Shown: positions 1 to 7,062, numbered from the stretch's first letter. The stretch: 9,298 nt of DNA from JBBQIY01 sp964618405 (GCA_964618405.1 CAZUAY010000158.1:1-9298); one strand, 5' to 3'. The notes: generated by a model not told the origin, from the letters alone. A program made the numbers and translations.

Positions 1-172
1 GTGTCCAATGTCCAAATGAATGATCGCTCGCGAAATCTACGATAATAACGTAAGATCGTAGACGGCCTGACCGATTCCCGGGTCTAGCATTCCTTTGTTT
101 CCATGACCTAATAATTCATGATAGACTGTCTTCAGTAAAAGTCATTCGCGTTCTTATAAAAAAAATCCGTTT
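1..172. other. Upstream non-coding region with a hairpin and a repeat-end-like sequence
   Basis: No gene is visible here. The first bases carry two tandem copies of TGTCCAA (2-8, 9-15). An 8-bp perfect inverted repeat, TCTACGAT (36-43) and ATCGTAGA (55-62), could form a hairpin with an 11-nt loop; no T-run follows, so it is not an obvious terminator. Next to it, GCCTGACCGAT at 65-75 exactly matches the outer end of the palindromic element at 6921-6931. The stretch from about 125 to 172 is A+T-rich and leads into the transporter gene. What these pieces do is not evident. Confidence 0.5.
131..160 (+). promoter_or_regulatory. Candidate promoter of the AEC transporter gene
   Basis: A good -10-like hexamer TATAAA lies at 155-160. 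It is preceded after 18 bp by a poor -35-like TTCAGT at 131-136. This would start transcription just before the ATG at 173 and leave a very short leader without an SD site. The -35 match is weak, so this is only a candidate. Confidence 0.25.
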
Positions 173-1099
173 ATGTGGAAAACTGTTTTTGATTCTTTGT
201 TGCCGGTGTTGATGATGATCCTGCTGGGTGCAGGCTTGCATCGAATCCGCTTTCTGTCAGAGGAAGTTTTTGAAGGTTTGAATCGGCTTGCTTTCTGGGT
301 GGGCTTACCGTGCTTGCTGTTCATTGAGATTTCTGGCGCTCATGTGTCTGGCGGAGACGCCTTGCGCGTCTCAGGTGTGATCATTGCCACATCGCTTCTC
401 ATGTTGGCGCTCGCCTACGGCGTCGGGAAAACGCTTCATTTGAAATCTTCCTCACTACGTGTTTTTAATCAAGGCGTTTTCCGAGGCAATTTAGCTTACG
501 TGGGTCTGCCGGTCGTTTTGTTTGCGCTCCCACTGGATGCGGACATCCGCGCAACCGCAGTCCTGGCTCTGGCACCGACGATTCCGTTCTATAATATTGT
601 CAGCGTCATGTTGCTTATGCGTTCTGAATCCGGAAGTCGCGGACGGCGAATTGTGAGTATGCTAGGCGGCATGATTCGGAATCCACTGATTATTGCCTGC
701 CTGCTGGGCTTGGTGTCGCTGGCGTTGAAAATCCAATTGCCGACGGCTTTGCACCGAACCGTGGAAGGCATTGGGCGAGTCGGGTTGCCCGCAGTGCTAC
801 TTGCGCTAGGTGCGTCACTTGCACGGAGACGTGTGCATGGCCAACGTGTCGTCGCATTCGTAGCGGCACTCTTGAAAGTTGCGGTGATGCCGCTGCTTGG
901 ATTCTTCGTCTTCCGCGTCTGTGGATTTGAAGGGCCGCTTCTGGCCGTTTGCTTGCTGTACTTGGCGACGCCCACGGCCGTCTCTTCTTACGTCATGGCC
1001 GATCAGATGGGTGCAGACTCCGAGCTTGCTGCCGCTATCGTCATCGTGAGTACGGTGCTGGCCTTCCCAGTGCTGGCGGGGGTTCTCCTGTTTTTTTAG
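173..1099 (+). CDS. AEC (auxin efflux carrier) family transporter
   Basis: This 308-residue inner-membrane protein belongs to the AEC family of secondary transporters. Bacterial members export or import organic acids such as malate, or other small anions; the substrate cannot be told from sequence. Hydrophobic segments at roughly 8-24, 37-53, 64-82, 104-120, 127-148, 170-187, 203-217, 225-247, 254-276 and 286-308 fit the usual ten-helix layout. Typical family stretches are LNRLAFWVGLPCLLF (about 37-51), GNLAYVGLPVVLF (105-117), RNPLIIACLLG (169-179), VGLPAVLLALGASLA (203-217) and TPTAVSSYVMADQMG (266-280). The last is a hallmark near the C-terminus. Length is normal and the gene looks intact. 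No SD site precedes the ATG at 173, and no alternative start upstream looks better. The isomerase gene follows on the same strand after 35 bp, so co-transcription and a shared substrate pathway are possible but unproven. Confidence 0.9.
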   Translation: MWKTVFDSLLPVLMMILLGAGLHRIRFLSEEVFEGLNRLAFWVGLPCLLFIEISGAHVSGGDALRVSGVIIATSLLMLALAYGVGKTLHLKSSSLRVFNQGVFRGNLAYVGLPVVLFALPLDADIRATAVLALAPTIPFYNIVSVMLLMRSESGSRGRRIVSMLGGMIRNPLIIACLLGLVSLALKIQLPTALHRTVEGIGRVGLPAVLLALGASLARRRVHGQRVVAFVAALLKVAVMPLLGFFVFRVCGFEGPLLAVCLLYLATPTAVSSYVMADQMGADSELAAAIVIVSTVLAFPVLAGVLLFF

Positions 1100-1134
1100 T
1101 CGTTAGGGGCTAGTTGCTAGTAGGGTTTAATACA

Positions 1135-1899
1135 ATGATAATAAATAAAATTCGCGTGGCGGTTCAATTGTGGTCGGTGAGGGATAATGTGGTGGCAGAC
1201 TTGCCGGGCACCCTTGCCAAGTTGGCGGGTATGGGTTACGTGGGCGTTGAGACGGCGGGTCTCGGCAAGCCATCCACGGCGGAGTGGACGAAGAATTTGA
1301 AGAGTAATGGACTTGAGGTTTCAGGTGCACATGTCGGCTTGGATTCTCTGATAGGCACTACGCTTACGGAGACGCTAGAGACGTACGGGGAAATTGGATG
1401 TCGTCGTTTTACCGTTCCTTCGCTTGCTCGCTGTTATACTGGAAACCTGGACGGTTATCGCAGGGCTTGCACAGCTTTAAACACAGCGGCGGATCGCGCA
1501 AAGACTTTGGGATGCACGGTTGGCTATCACAACCACGATTTTGAATTTCAATTTGTAGAGAACCGAATTCCCTTTGCGTTGATGCTGGACTGTCTAACCT
1601 CGGATGTTGAGATTCAGCTCGACGTCGGGTGGGTCTACAAGGCTGGGTGTGACGGCGCGGCTTACATCCGTAGTCTGCCCGGGCGTTCTAAGACGATCCA
1701 TATCAAAGCATTCAAGCCGGGTGATGACGCTGCCGTGGTGGGTGAAGACTCCGTGCCTTGGACAGAGGTCTTTGCGGCTTGCGAAACAGTTGGTGGTACC
1801 GAGTGGTATGTGGTTGAGCACGAGAACTACGAGGTACACACGCCAATGCAATGCGTGGAAAAGTGCATCGACAATCTCCGTGCGATGGGCAAGGTGTAG
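1135..1899 (+). CDS. Sugar phosphate isomerase/epimerase (xylose isomerase-like TIM barrel)
   Basis: This 254-residue protein has the AP-endonuclease-2/xylose isomerase-like TIM-barrel fold typical of the IolE/Hyi/YcjR-like group. Such enzymes isomerise or epimerise sugars and sugar derivatives using a divalent metal. Visible family features are AVQLWSVRDN near the N-terminus (9-18), GVET with E39, SGAH with H66, the YHNHDFEF strand (131-138), QLDVGW with D163, the HIKAF strand with H189, and VVEHENY with E228. The acidic and histidine positions are those expected to form the metal site. The ATG at 1135 is chosen because an AGGG lies about 9 bp upstream and the IRVAVQLWS strand begins soon after. 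A TTG at 1114 in frame would add seven residues and is less likely. It probably shares a transcript with the transporter and ends 8 bp from the convergent deacylase gene. The exact substrate is unknown. Confidence 0.88.
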   Translation: MIINKIRVAVQLWSVRDNVVADLPGTLAKLAGMGYVGVETAGLGKPSTAEWTKNLKSNGLEVSGAHVGLDSLIGTTLTETLETYGEIGCRRFTVPSLARCYTGNLDGYRRACTALNTAADRAKTLGCTVGYHNHDFEFQFVENRIPFALMLDCLTSDVEIQLDVGWVYKAGCDGAAYIRSLPGRSKTIHIKAFKPGDDAAVVGEDSVPWTEVFAACETVGGTEWYVVEHENYEVHTPMQCVEKCIDNLRAMGKV

Positions 1900-1907
1900 A
1901 GGATAGG

Positions 1908-3440
1908 TTATACCGCGATACGGCCACCGGCAATGACGTGCCGAATGCCTATGGGATAGCTGTGTGGAGCTGCGTAGGTTGCGGTGTCTTTAATTTTTTC
2001 GGCATCAAAGATGGTGATGTCGGCGAAAAATCCTTCTCGGATCATACCCCGTTCCTGGAGACTAAACGCATGGGCTGGCAGCGACGTTATTCGTCGGATG
2101 GCCTCGCCAAGGGGCATCAACTTCTCGTCGCGGCACAGAGCGAGAAAACGCGGGAAAGTTCCATACGCCCGTGGATGCGAATGCTCGTCGGAGAGTACGC
2201 CCTTGGGTGATCGCAAGGAGGCATCGGAGCCCACCATGACCCACGGCAGCGAATAGATGCGCCGCAGATTGGCCTCAGACATTCCGAAGAAAAAGCCGCC
2301 CGTGCGCAGTTCATCTGCCTCCACAATTCGCAGCACGGCTTCCGCTGGCAGGCACTGCCAGGTCGTAGCGATCGAGGCAATGTCGCATCCCCGGAAGTGC
2401 AAGTTAGCCTTACACCACGTGCCGCCGACCATCACGGTGCTCCAGTATTCCGGCGTGCGTTCGCTCATCATCTCATCGACGATTTGTTTTCGTTTGACAG
2501 GATCTGCTAGGCGGCTCATGATCTCAGTGCGTGTTCCGCGTTCGGCCCATTCGGGAAGAATAATATCGAGATCGGTCCCAGCAGCAAGGTAGGGGTAGCG
2601 ATCGGCAAACACGTGAAGTCCGTCGGCTCGCGCAGCTTCGATGCGTGCGATCGCGGTTTCGAGCAGATGCCAGTTGGCGGGGCCTGAGGTTTTAAGGTGC
2701 GAGATCTGCAGCGGGACTCCGGACACGCGCGCTGTTTCAATGGCTTCGTCGATGGCCTCAATCAACTTCGCACCCTCGCTACGGAGGTGCGTGGCATAGT
2801 GTCCACCCTGCCGCGCGCATTCGCGCGCCAGCGCATGGATCTCTTCAGGGAGCGCATGGCAGCCGGGTTGATAGAGTAGGCCTGTTGTGAACCCTGCTGA
2901 GCCTCCGTCGAGTTCCTCGGCGAGGAGACGAACCATTTTAGCTGTTTCGTCTGGGGTGGCGGGACGTGCGTCGAGTCCCATAACCGCCATACGGAGATTG
3001 CGGTGACCCGTCATGCAAACGATGTTCATCATCGGGTCAAGCTCAGCGAGCACTTCGCGATAGTCGGCGATCGTGGTCCATGGCCGCGAATAGGTGCGTG
3101 AGGCCCAGTCTGAGGGAAGCACAGCTCCGCCGACAAGCGGCGAAGCGGACACGCCGCATTGACCGACAATTTCCGTGGTGATGCCTTGATGGATCTTGCT
3201 CGGTGCTGCTGGCTGTAGCATGATGTAGGTGTCGGAATGCGAATGGACATCAATAAAGCCGGGAGCAACACAGAGGCCGTTGCAGTCGAGAATTCGCGTT
3301 GCCGTCGCTTTGCCGAGTTGGCCGATGGTTTTAATTCTGTTTCCGCAGATTCCGACATCGGCACGGGACGGTTCTTCGCCGGAACCATCCGCGACGATTC
3401 CGTTTGTCAGTAAAAGATCGAAGTCGGTTTTTGTTTCCAT
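1908..3440 (-). CDS. N-acyl-D-amino-acid deacylase (D-aminoacylase), amidohydrolase superfamily
   Basis: This 510-residue protein matches the D-aminoacylase family, which hydrolyses N-acyl-D-amino acids to D-amino acid plus carboxylate (EC 3.5.1.81 type). The N-terminal strand DLLLTNGIVADGSG and the APGFIDVHSHSD motif (H66, H68) are typical of amidohydrolases. C95 in VGQCGVS, H218 in YATHLRSEG, H248 in QISHLK and D406 in VGSDAS correspond in context to the metal ligands and catalytic aspartate known from D-aminoacylase. GSAGFTTGLLYQPG (180-193) and HPRAYGTFPRFL near the C-terminus are further hallmarks. Length is normal and no frame break is seen. The start overlaps the stop of the upstream gene by one base (TAATG), and AGGA at 3449-3452 is 8 bp from the ATG, so translation is probably coupled. 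The acyl and amino-acid preference is unknown. A role in salvage of D-amino-acid derivatives or cell-wall breakdown products is inference. Confidence 0.88.
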   Translation of the reverse strand: METKTDFDLLLTNGIVADGSGEEPSRADVGICGNRIKTIGQLGKATATRILDCNGLCVAPGFIDVHSHSDTYIMLQPAAPSKIHQGITTEIVGQCGVSASPLVGGAVLPSDWASRTYSRPWTTIADYREVLAELDPMMNIVCMTGHRNLRMAVMGLDARPATPDETAKMVRLLAEELDGGSAGFTTGLLYQPGCHALPEEIHALARECARQGGHYATHLRSEGAKLIEAIDEAIETARVSGVPLQISHLKTSGPANWHLLETAIARIEAARADGLHVFADRYPYLAAGTDLDIILPEWAERGTRTEIMSRLADPVKRKQIVDEMMSERTPEYWSTVMVGGTWCKANLHFRGCDIASIATTWQCLPAEAVLRIVEADELRTGGFFFGMSEANLRRIYSLPWVMVGSDASLRSPKGVLSDEHSHPRAYGTFPRFLALCRDEKLMPLGEAIRRITSLPAHAFSLQERGMIREGFFADITIFDAEKIKDTATYAAPHSYPIGIRHVIAGGRIAV

Positions 3441-4114
3441 TAGGATAATCCTGTTTCAGAAGTGTTTTCCGATACCTCGGCACCATCGGCTGCCGACGAT
3501 GGGGTGCCGCCGCTTTCTGGCGGGGGCTCTTGTGGCACATCGATCGGAGCAGGAGGTTCGAGGAGTAGCTTTATCTGTTGCTGGACGCCTGGGATCTCAT
3601 CCAGTTGCAGGTCGGGATCCGTGATGAGCAACACGTCGCCTGACTTCTTGTGTTCATAGACACGAACCATCGTGCCACTGGGTGACCGGCGAACGCTACG
3701 TTCGATGAAGATCTTCTTGCGTTCCAGCATGACGGCGAGGATGAAAATCACGGCTGTGTTCTCGTCGCTGTCGTCGTCTTCGATCAGTTTGCGCAGAAGT
3801 GATTCTGCAGTTTCTCGCGGTAGCGGTTCGGGTGCTGGGGGCTCTGGGGCAGTGTATTGACTGTGCCACAGGCTGATCCAATCGGTATCCTTGAGATCGT
3901 TCCAACACACGGGGCATATATCGAGGCGGACAAAATCAGGTGGCTTCGTTGGTTTGGGGTCGTTTGCCTGTGCAGCAATTCGTACGGCCAGGAGTTCCTG
4001 CACGATGGGCGCAACGAATTCGGCAACAACGGAACTGCAACGCTCTCCATCGATAAAATCTCGAGAGCATTTATGGCAAGTATGGGATCGTGAGCGAAGG
4101 TTCCATTCAGTCAT
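3440..4114 (-). CDS. Conserved protein of unknown function with two CxxC motifs (zinc-ribbon-like)
   Basis: The function of this 224-residue protein is not known to me. The N-terminus has the pattern HTCHKCSRDF (C13, C16) and a second pair in LDICPVCW (C67, C70), which together could bind one zinc ion in a treble-clef or ribbon fold. C26 is an extra cysteine. A proline/alanine-rich linker (about 88-99) is followed by a conserved-looking segment, ETAESLLRKLIEDDD (101-115), and a hydrophobic helix IFILAVMLERKKIF (123-136). A strand-rich part includes RVYEHKKSGDVLLITDPDLQL (151-171, in part). The last 40 residues are Pro/Ser/Glu-rich and probably disordered. I associate similar proteins with Verrucomicrobiota and Planctomycetota, from memory only. 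There is no signal peptide, so it is cytosolic. The gene starts 2 bp after the homoserine dehydrogenase stop and ends inside the deacylase start codon, so it is the middle gene of a tight operon. Confidence 0.8.
   Translation of the reverse strand: MTEWNLRSRSHTCHKCSRDFIDGERCSSVVAEFVAPIVQELLAVRIAAQANDPKPTKPPDFVRLDICPVCWNDLKDTDWISLWHSQYTAPEPPAPEPLPRETAESLLRKLIEDDDSDENTAVIFILAVMLERKKIFIERSVRRSPSGTMVRVYEHKKSGDVLLITDPDLQLDEIPGVQQQIKLLLEPPAPIDVPQEPPPESGGTPSSAADGAEVSENTSETGLS
3449..3452 (-). promoter_or_regulatory. SD site for the deacylase within the upstream gene
   Basis: AGGA on the minus strand lies 8 bp before the deacylase ATG, inside the last codons of the cysteine-motif protein gene. It fixes the start at 3440 and supports translational coupling through the TAATG overlap. 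It sits in a small palindrome, AGGATTATCCT, which may only be coincidental. Confidence 0.45.
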
Positions 4115-4116
4115 GG

Positions 4117-5415
4117 TTAATCTTCGATACCGAGGCAGCGTGGCATGCTACCGCAGCAGGGTAGTTGTGAGAGTTCGAGAAGGGCGGCATCAATATCAGC
4201 CCGTTTTGTTTTGTGGGTAAGGAATATGATGGTTGCGAGTCCAGGTTCTTCTTCCGGCATATTCTTTTGCAGAGCGGCAGAAATGCTGACTTTGTGTTTG
4301 GCGAAGACACCGGAAACGGCGGCAAGGGAGCCCGCGTTGTCGGCGAGTGCAATGCGGACGTAGAAGCTGGAAACGATTTCGCCCTTGTTTTTGATGTGCA
4401 CGGTATGGGTCGTTTTGGGAATTGCGATACGGCAGGTCGCGCCACTGACGAAGCCTCGAGCAATGTCGGCAATGTCGCCGATGACGGTGCTAGCCGTCGG
4501 CATGCGTCCGGCACCGCGTCCGTAGTAGAGTGTTTTGTCGGCAAGATCACTTTTAACCATTGCAGCATTGAAGACGCCCGACACAGAGCCTAGCATGCCA
4601 TCCTTCGGAACGAGGGTGGGTGCAACGCGGATTTCAACACCGTTTTCTGAGTTTTTGATGATGGCAAGCAACTTGATCCGGTAGCCGAGGTCGGAGGCAA
4701 AACGGATATCTTCAGCGTCGACGACATTGCGGATGCCTTCGACGGGAAGTGTGTGGACATCGGGGGAGATGCCGTAGGCAATGGCGGCGAGAATGGATGC
4801 CTTGTGCAGCGTATCGAATCCATCGACATCAAGCGTTGGATCCGCTTCTGCGAAGCCGAGTTTTTGGGCATTGGCGAGAACCTCCTCAAAGGGAAGGCCT
4901 TCCTTCTCCATGGTGGTGAGGATGTAGTTGCAGGTGCCGTTCAGAATGCCGTAGATTGACTCGATTCGGTTGCCTGCAAGGCCATCGCGCAGCGCGCGGA
5001 TAATCGGGATGCCGCCGCCGACAGCGGCACCAAAGAAGATGTCGACGCCTTGATCGGCTGCCAGCTCGAGGATCTCGGCTCCATGCTCGGCGAGGAGTTT
5101 TTTGTTAGCGGTAACAACCGGCTTTCCTGCGTTTAGCGCCGCGCACATGAGCGTTTTGGCAATGCCGCATCCACCGATTAGCTCAACAACAACATGGACG
5201 CTAGGGTCGTTGATGACTGACATCGCATCGGTGGTGAGCATGCCTTCAGGAATCTGCAAACCACGATCGGTTGTGATGTCGAGGTCTGCGATCTTACGCA
5301 ACACGATGTCAATCCCCGTGCGTTCAGCCAATGGGGTGCGATTGTTGATCAGGCCTGCGGCAACGCCGGCGCCTACCGTTCCGAATCCTAGAATGCCAAC
5401 TCCTATTTGGGTCAT
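4117..5415 (-). CDS. hom: Homoserine dehydrogenase with C-terminal ACT domain
   Basis: The enzyme reduces aspartate-4-semialdehyde to homoserine with NAD(P)H, the branch step toward threonine, methionine and isoleucine in the cytosol. The 432 residues have the expected three parts. The first is a Rossmann nucleotide-binding domain beginning GILGFGTVGAG (7-17, G10/G12/G15) with VVVELIGG (75-82) and PVVTANKKLLAEHG (99-112). The second is the catalytic domain with YGILNGTCNYIL (155-166) and LGFAEADPTLDVDGFDTLHK (186-205), including E190, D192, D196 and the conserved K205. It continues through GRGAGRMPTASTVIGDI (299-315). The third is an ACT regulatory domain from about 351 to the end (FYVRIALADNAGSLAAVSGVF), suggesting feedback inhibition by threonine. 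The gene is complete and of normal length. The SD is weak. It follows obg by 78 bp on the same strand and is followed after 2 bp by the cysteine-motif gene rather than thrB or thrC. Confidence 0.95.
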   Translation of the reverse strand: MTQIGVGILGFGTVGAGVAAGLINNRTPLAERTGIDIVLRKIADLDITTDRGLQIPEGMLTTDAMSVINDPSVHVVVELIGGCGIAKTLMCAALNAGKPVVTANKKLLAEHGAEILELAADQGVDIFFGAAVGGGIPIIRALRDGLAGNRIESIYGILNGTCNYILTTMEKEGLPFEEVLANAQKLGFAEADPTLDVDGFDTLHKASILAAIAYGISPDVHTLPVEGIRNVVDAEDIRFASDLGYRIKLLAIIKNSENGVEIRVAPTLVPKDGMLGSVSGVFNAAMVKSDLADKTLYYGRGAGRMPTASTVIGDIADIARGFVSGATCRIAIPKTTHTVHIKNKGEIVSSFYVRIALADNAGSLAAVSGVFAKHKVSISAALQKNMPEEEPGLATIIFLTHKTKRADIDAALLELSQLPCCGSMPRCLGIED

Positions 5416-5493
5416 GATCTGCTCTACTGTCTTTGGTTGTTGATGGGTGCAAATTTGTCTGATCGCCTGTCTTGCCGCACGGGATCGATTGTT

Positions 5494-6741
5494 CTACAGT
5501 TTCAAGAATGATGCCAAGCGTTGCTTCTTCTCGGAAACGACATCGATCGCTCCAGGGTTTTCGCCGCGCCCTTCAATTTCGCGTGGCGGTGTATAGCCCT
5601 TGGTAACTTCGCGTCCCGTCTTTGTTTTACGCTCCTTCCGAGCCTTCTTCGGGGCTAACTTGACCTTCTTCTGGCCCGATATCGTCCGGATTGACGTGTT
5701 GTCGCTTGTGGTGCCGACGCTTCGACCAGACGAGCGCGGCTTCGGCTTGATCAGGCGATTCAGACGCCCGACGAGCTTGTCAAGGCCTGTGCCGTCAACG
5801 GTTGAGGTTTCAATGGGGCGAAGGCCTGTCTCCTTTTTAAATTCTTTGAGCAACGCTTTCGCACCAGGCAGATCCATCTTGGTCGCGACCACTATACAGT
5901 CGCGTTCTAGCAGGGAAGGGTCGCGCATTTCAAGTTCGTGGCGTAGTGTGTTGTAGTCCTCGGCCGGTTTTCTACCGTCCACGGCAGCCATGTCGACTAC
6001 GAAAACCAGCACTTTCGAACGTTCAATATGACGTAAGAAATCGAATCCGAGTCCTACGCCAAGATGCGCGTTTTCGATGATGCCTGGAATGTCGGCCACT
6101 CGGAAGCTTGTAAACTTCTCGGGGATGACAACAGTCCCGATGATTGGATTGAGCGTGGTGAAGTGATAGGCAGCGACCTTGGGCCTGGCACTCGAGATTT
6201 TGGAAAGAAGGGAAGACTTTCCGGCACTCGGGAAGCCGACAAGGCCAGCATCGGCCATGATCCGAAGATCGAGGCGGATGGGAAGCTCGTCCCCATCGAG
6301 TCCGGGGGTGAATTCTGTTGGGGCCTGGTGGTCTGCTCGCTTGAAGTGAATATTTCCCAAGCCACCCGTGCCGCCCGTCGCCACCTGTAGCATCTGCCCA
6401 TGGGCGATAATTTCTCCGAGAGGTTCCTCCGTGTCGGCGTTTTTAGCAACCGTGCCAAGGGGTACGGGAACAACAAGGTCTCTGCCGTTCCTCCCATGCA
6501 TGCCGCGACCGGCACCGGCACCGCCGTTCTCAGCGAAGCGATGGGACTCAAAAAACACAGAGACAAGTGAGTCCACGTCTTCGCTGCCAATGAGGATGAC
6601 ATGACCGCCTCGACCGCCGTCGCCGCCATCCGGCCCGCCTTTGGGTACGAATTTTTCTCGGCGGAAACTGGCAGAGCCGTTCCCTCCTTTGCCTGCACGA
6701 GCGTACAGGAGTGCGGTATCAACAAATTGTCGTGATTTCAT
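5494..6741 (-). CDS. obg: GTPase Obg (CgtA)
   Basis: Obg is an essential GTPase that binds the 50S subunit and acts in ribosome assembly and growth or stringent control. The 415 residues show the glycine-rich Obg domain (1-160) with GKGGNGSASFRREKF (17-31), GGPDGGDGGRGG (35-46) and GTGGLGNIHFK (124-134). The G domain follows, with P-loop GFPSAGKS (169-176), the switch region around YHFTTL (192-197), DIPG (217-220), TKMD (287-290) and ETST (311-314) at the G5 position. After about residue 332 the usual OCT domain is absent. It is replaced by an about 84-residue Lys/Arg-rich tail (for example KKVKLAPKKARKERKTKTGR). Such tails vary between phyla and may contact rRNA. No rplU/rpmA precedes it, although that order is common elsewhere. 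The ATG at 6741 begins the family motif RQFVDTA directly. No good SD is visible upstream. Confidence 0.96.
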   Translation of the reverse strand: MKSRQFVDTALLYARAGKGGNGSASFRREKFVPKGGPDGGDGGRGGHVILIGSEDVDSLVSVFFESHRFAENGGAGAGRGMHGRNGRDLVVPVPLGTVAKNADTEEPLGEIIAHGQMLQVATGGTGGLGNIHFKRADHQAPTEFTPGLDGDELPIRLDLRIMADAGLVGFPSAGKSSLLSKISSARPKVAAYHFTTLNPIIGTVVIPEKFTSFRVADIPGIIENAHLGVGLGFDFLRHIERSKVLVFVVDMAAVDGRKPAEDYNTLRHELEMRDPSLLERDCIVVATKMDLPGAKALLKEFKKETGLRPIETSTVDGTGLDKLVGRLNRLIKPKPRSSGRSVGTTSDNTSIRTISGQKKVKLAPKKARKERKTKTGREVTKGYTPPREIEGRGENPGAIDVVSEKKQRLASFLKL

Positions 6742-6751
6742 GGATCAGAAG

Positions 6752-6779
6752 AGTATCAAACGGATTGCAAAAAGTCCAA
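6752..6779 (-). promoter_or_regulatory. Weak candidate promoter of obg
   Basis: On the minus strand TTGGAC (6774-6779) and GATACT (6752-6757) are separated by 16 bp. Both are partial matches to -35 and -10 boxes. Transcription would begin only a few bases before the obg ATG, giving an almost leaderless mRNA that agrees with the absent SD. The evidence is weak. Confidence 0.2.
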
Positions 6780-6796
6780 TGCCGAGTTTTTCCGTC

Positions 6797-6931
6797 ATCG
6801 GTCAGCCATCGGGGGGGAGGATGAAAATGTTTTGCGGGGTGACGCCTGCGAACAGCTCTGCTGTCTCAAACTCTCTGTGTTTAAAACCCAAACCCCATTA
6901 CCCACATATTTGCCCCCTGTGCCTGACCGAT
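6797..6931. repeat. MITE-like palindromic repeat, copy A (complete)
   Basis: A 135-bp non-coding element is bounded by ATCGGTCAG (6797-6805) and its exact complement CTGACCGAT (6923-6931). The terminal inverted repeat extends to 19 positions with 16 matches, ending in a G-run at the left (6811-6817) and a C-run at the right (6913-6917). The inner part contains a short palindrome, CAGCTCTGCTG (6853-6863). The right half (6866-6931) reappears in inverted orientation at 9232-9298, with about 59 of 67 aligned positions identical by hand count. No reading frame fits inside, and no clear target-site duplication was found in the flanks. It could be a MITE, a REP/BIME-like repeat or another dispersed palindrome. 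That it is a repeat is directly visible; its mobility is inferred. Confidence 0.75.
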
Positions 6932-6972
6932 AACCCGTTTTTTATTGAATTCACTCGTAATCTTAGTTCCGT

Positions 6973-7002
6973 TTGTGATAGCATAAGCGGCAGTGGTATT
7001 AT
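6973..7002 (+). promoter_or_regulatory. Candidate promoter of the capA-like gene
   Basis: TTGTGA (6973-6978) and TATTAT (6997-7002), 18 bp apart, resemble -35 and -10 boxes with 4 of 6 and 5 of 6 matches. They lie in an A+T-rich stretch just downstream of the palindromic element. The predicted transcript would start near 7009 with a leader of about 60 nt carrying the hairpins at 7023-7051. Confidence 0.4.
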
Positions 7003-7022
7003 AAAGTTAATAAAAAGCATAA

Positions 7023-7051
7023 GCCCTCCAGACTTCGAGGGCGATTGCCCT
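7023..7051 (+). promoter_or_regulatory. Two mutually exclusive hairpins in the capA leader
   Basis: GCCCTC (7023-7028) pairs perfectly with GAGGGC (7037-7042) around an 8-nt loop. Alternatively AGGGC (7038-7042) pairs with GCCCT (7047-7051) around GATT. The two stems share AGGGC, so only one can form at a time. The second ends 6 bp before the SD AGGAG. Such an arrangement could modulate ribosome access, but no ligand, leader peptide or T-run is evident. Confidence 0.35.
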
Positions 7052-7057
7052 AAAGCG

Positions 7058-7062
7058 AGGAG
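7058..7062 (+). promoter_or_regulatory. Ribosome binding site of the capA-like gene
   Basis: AGGAG lies 9 bp before the ATG at 7072 and 6 bp before a GTG at 7069, which is directly adjacent and in frame. Either codon could be used; the ATG is preferred. This is one of only two strong SD sites in the window. Confidence 0.7.

Noticed and set aside
1..62. Tandem TGTCCAA pair and hairpin considered as a CRISPR or satellite start
   Set aside because: There are only two 7-bp copies and no spaced repeats follow; the window edge prevents extending the reading.
1114..1134. TTG start seven codons before the isomerase ATG
   Set aside because: The AGGGG before it is only 4 bp away and the added residues do not resemble the family's N-terminus; the ATG at 1135 has better spacing.
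4213..4593. 126-codon + strand open frame opposite hom
   Set aside because: It is antisense to the catalytic and ACT regions of homoserine dehydrogenase, which are clearly coding on the minus strand.
5416..5493. Possible terminator or hom-specific leader attenuator between obg and hom
   Set aside because: No stable stem with a T-run and no threonine-rich leader peptide could be seen in these 78 bp.
6054..6725. 223-codon open frame on the minus strand, out of frame with obg
   Set aside because: It lies wholly inside obg in another frame and has no recognisable domain; obg matches its family over the whole span.
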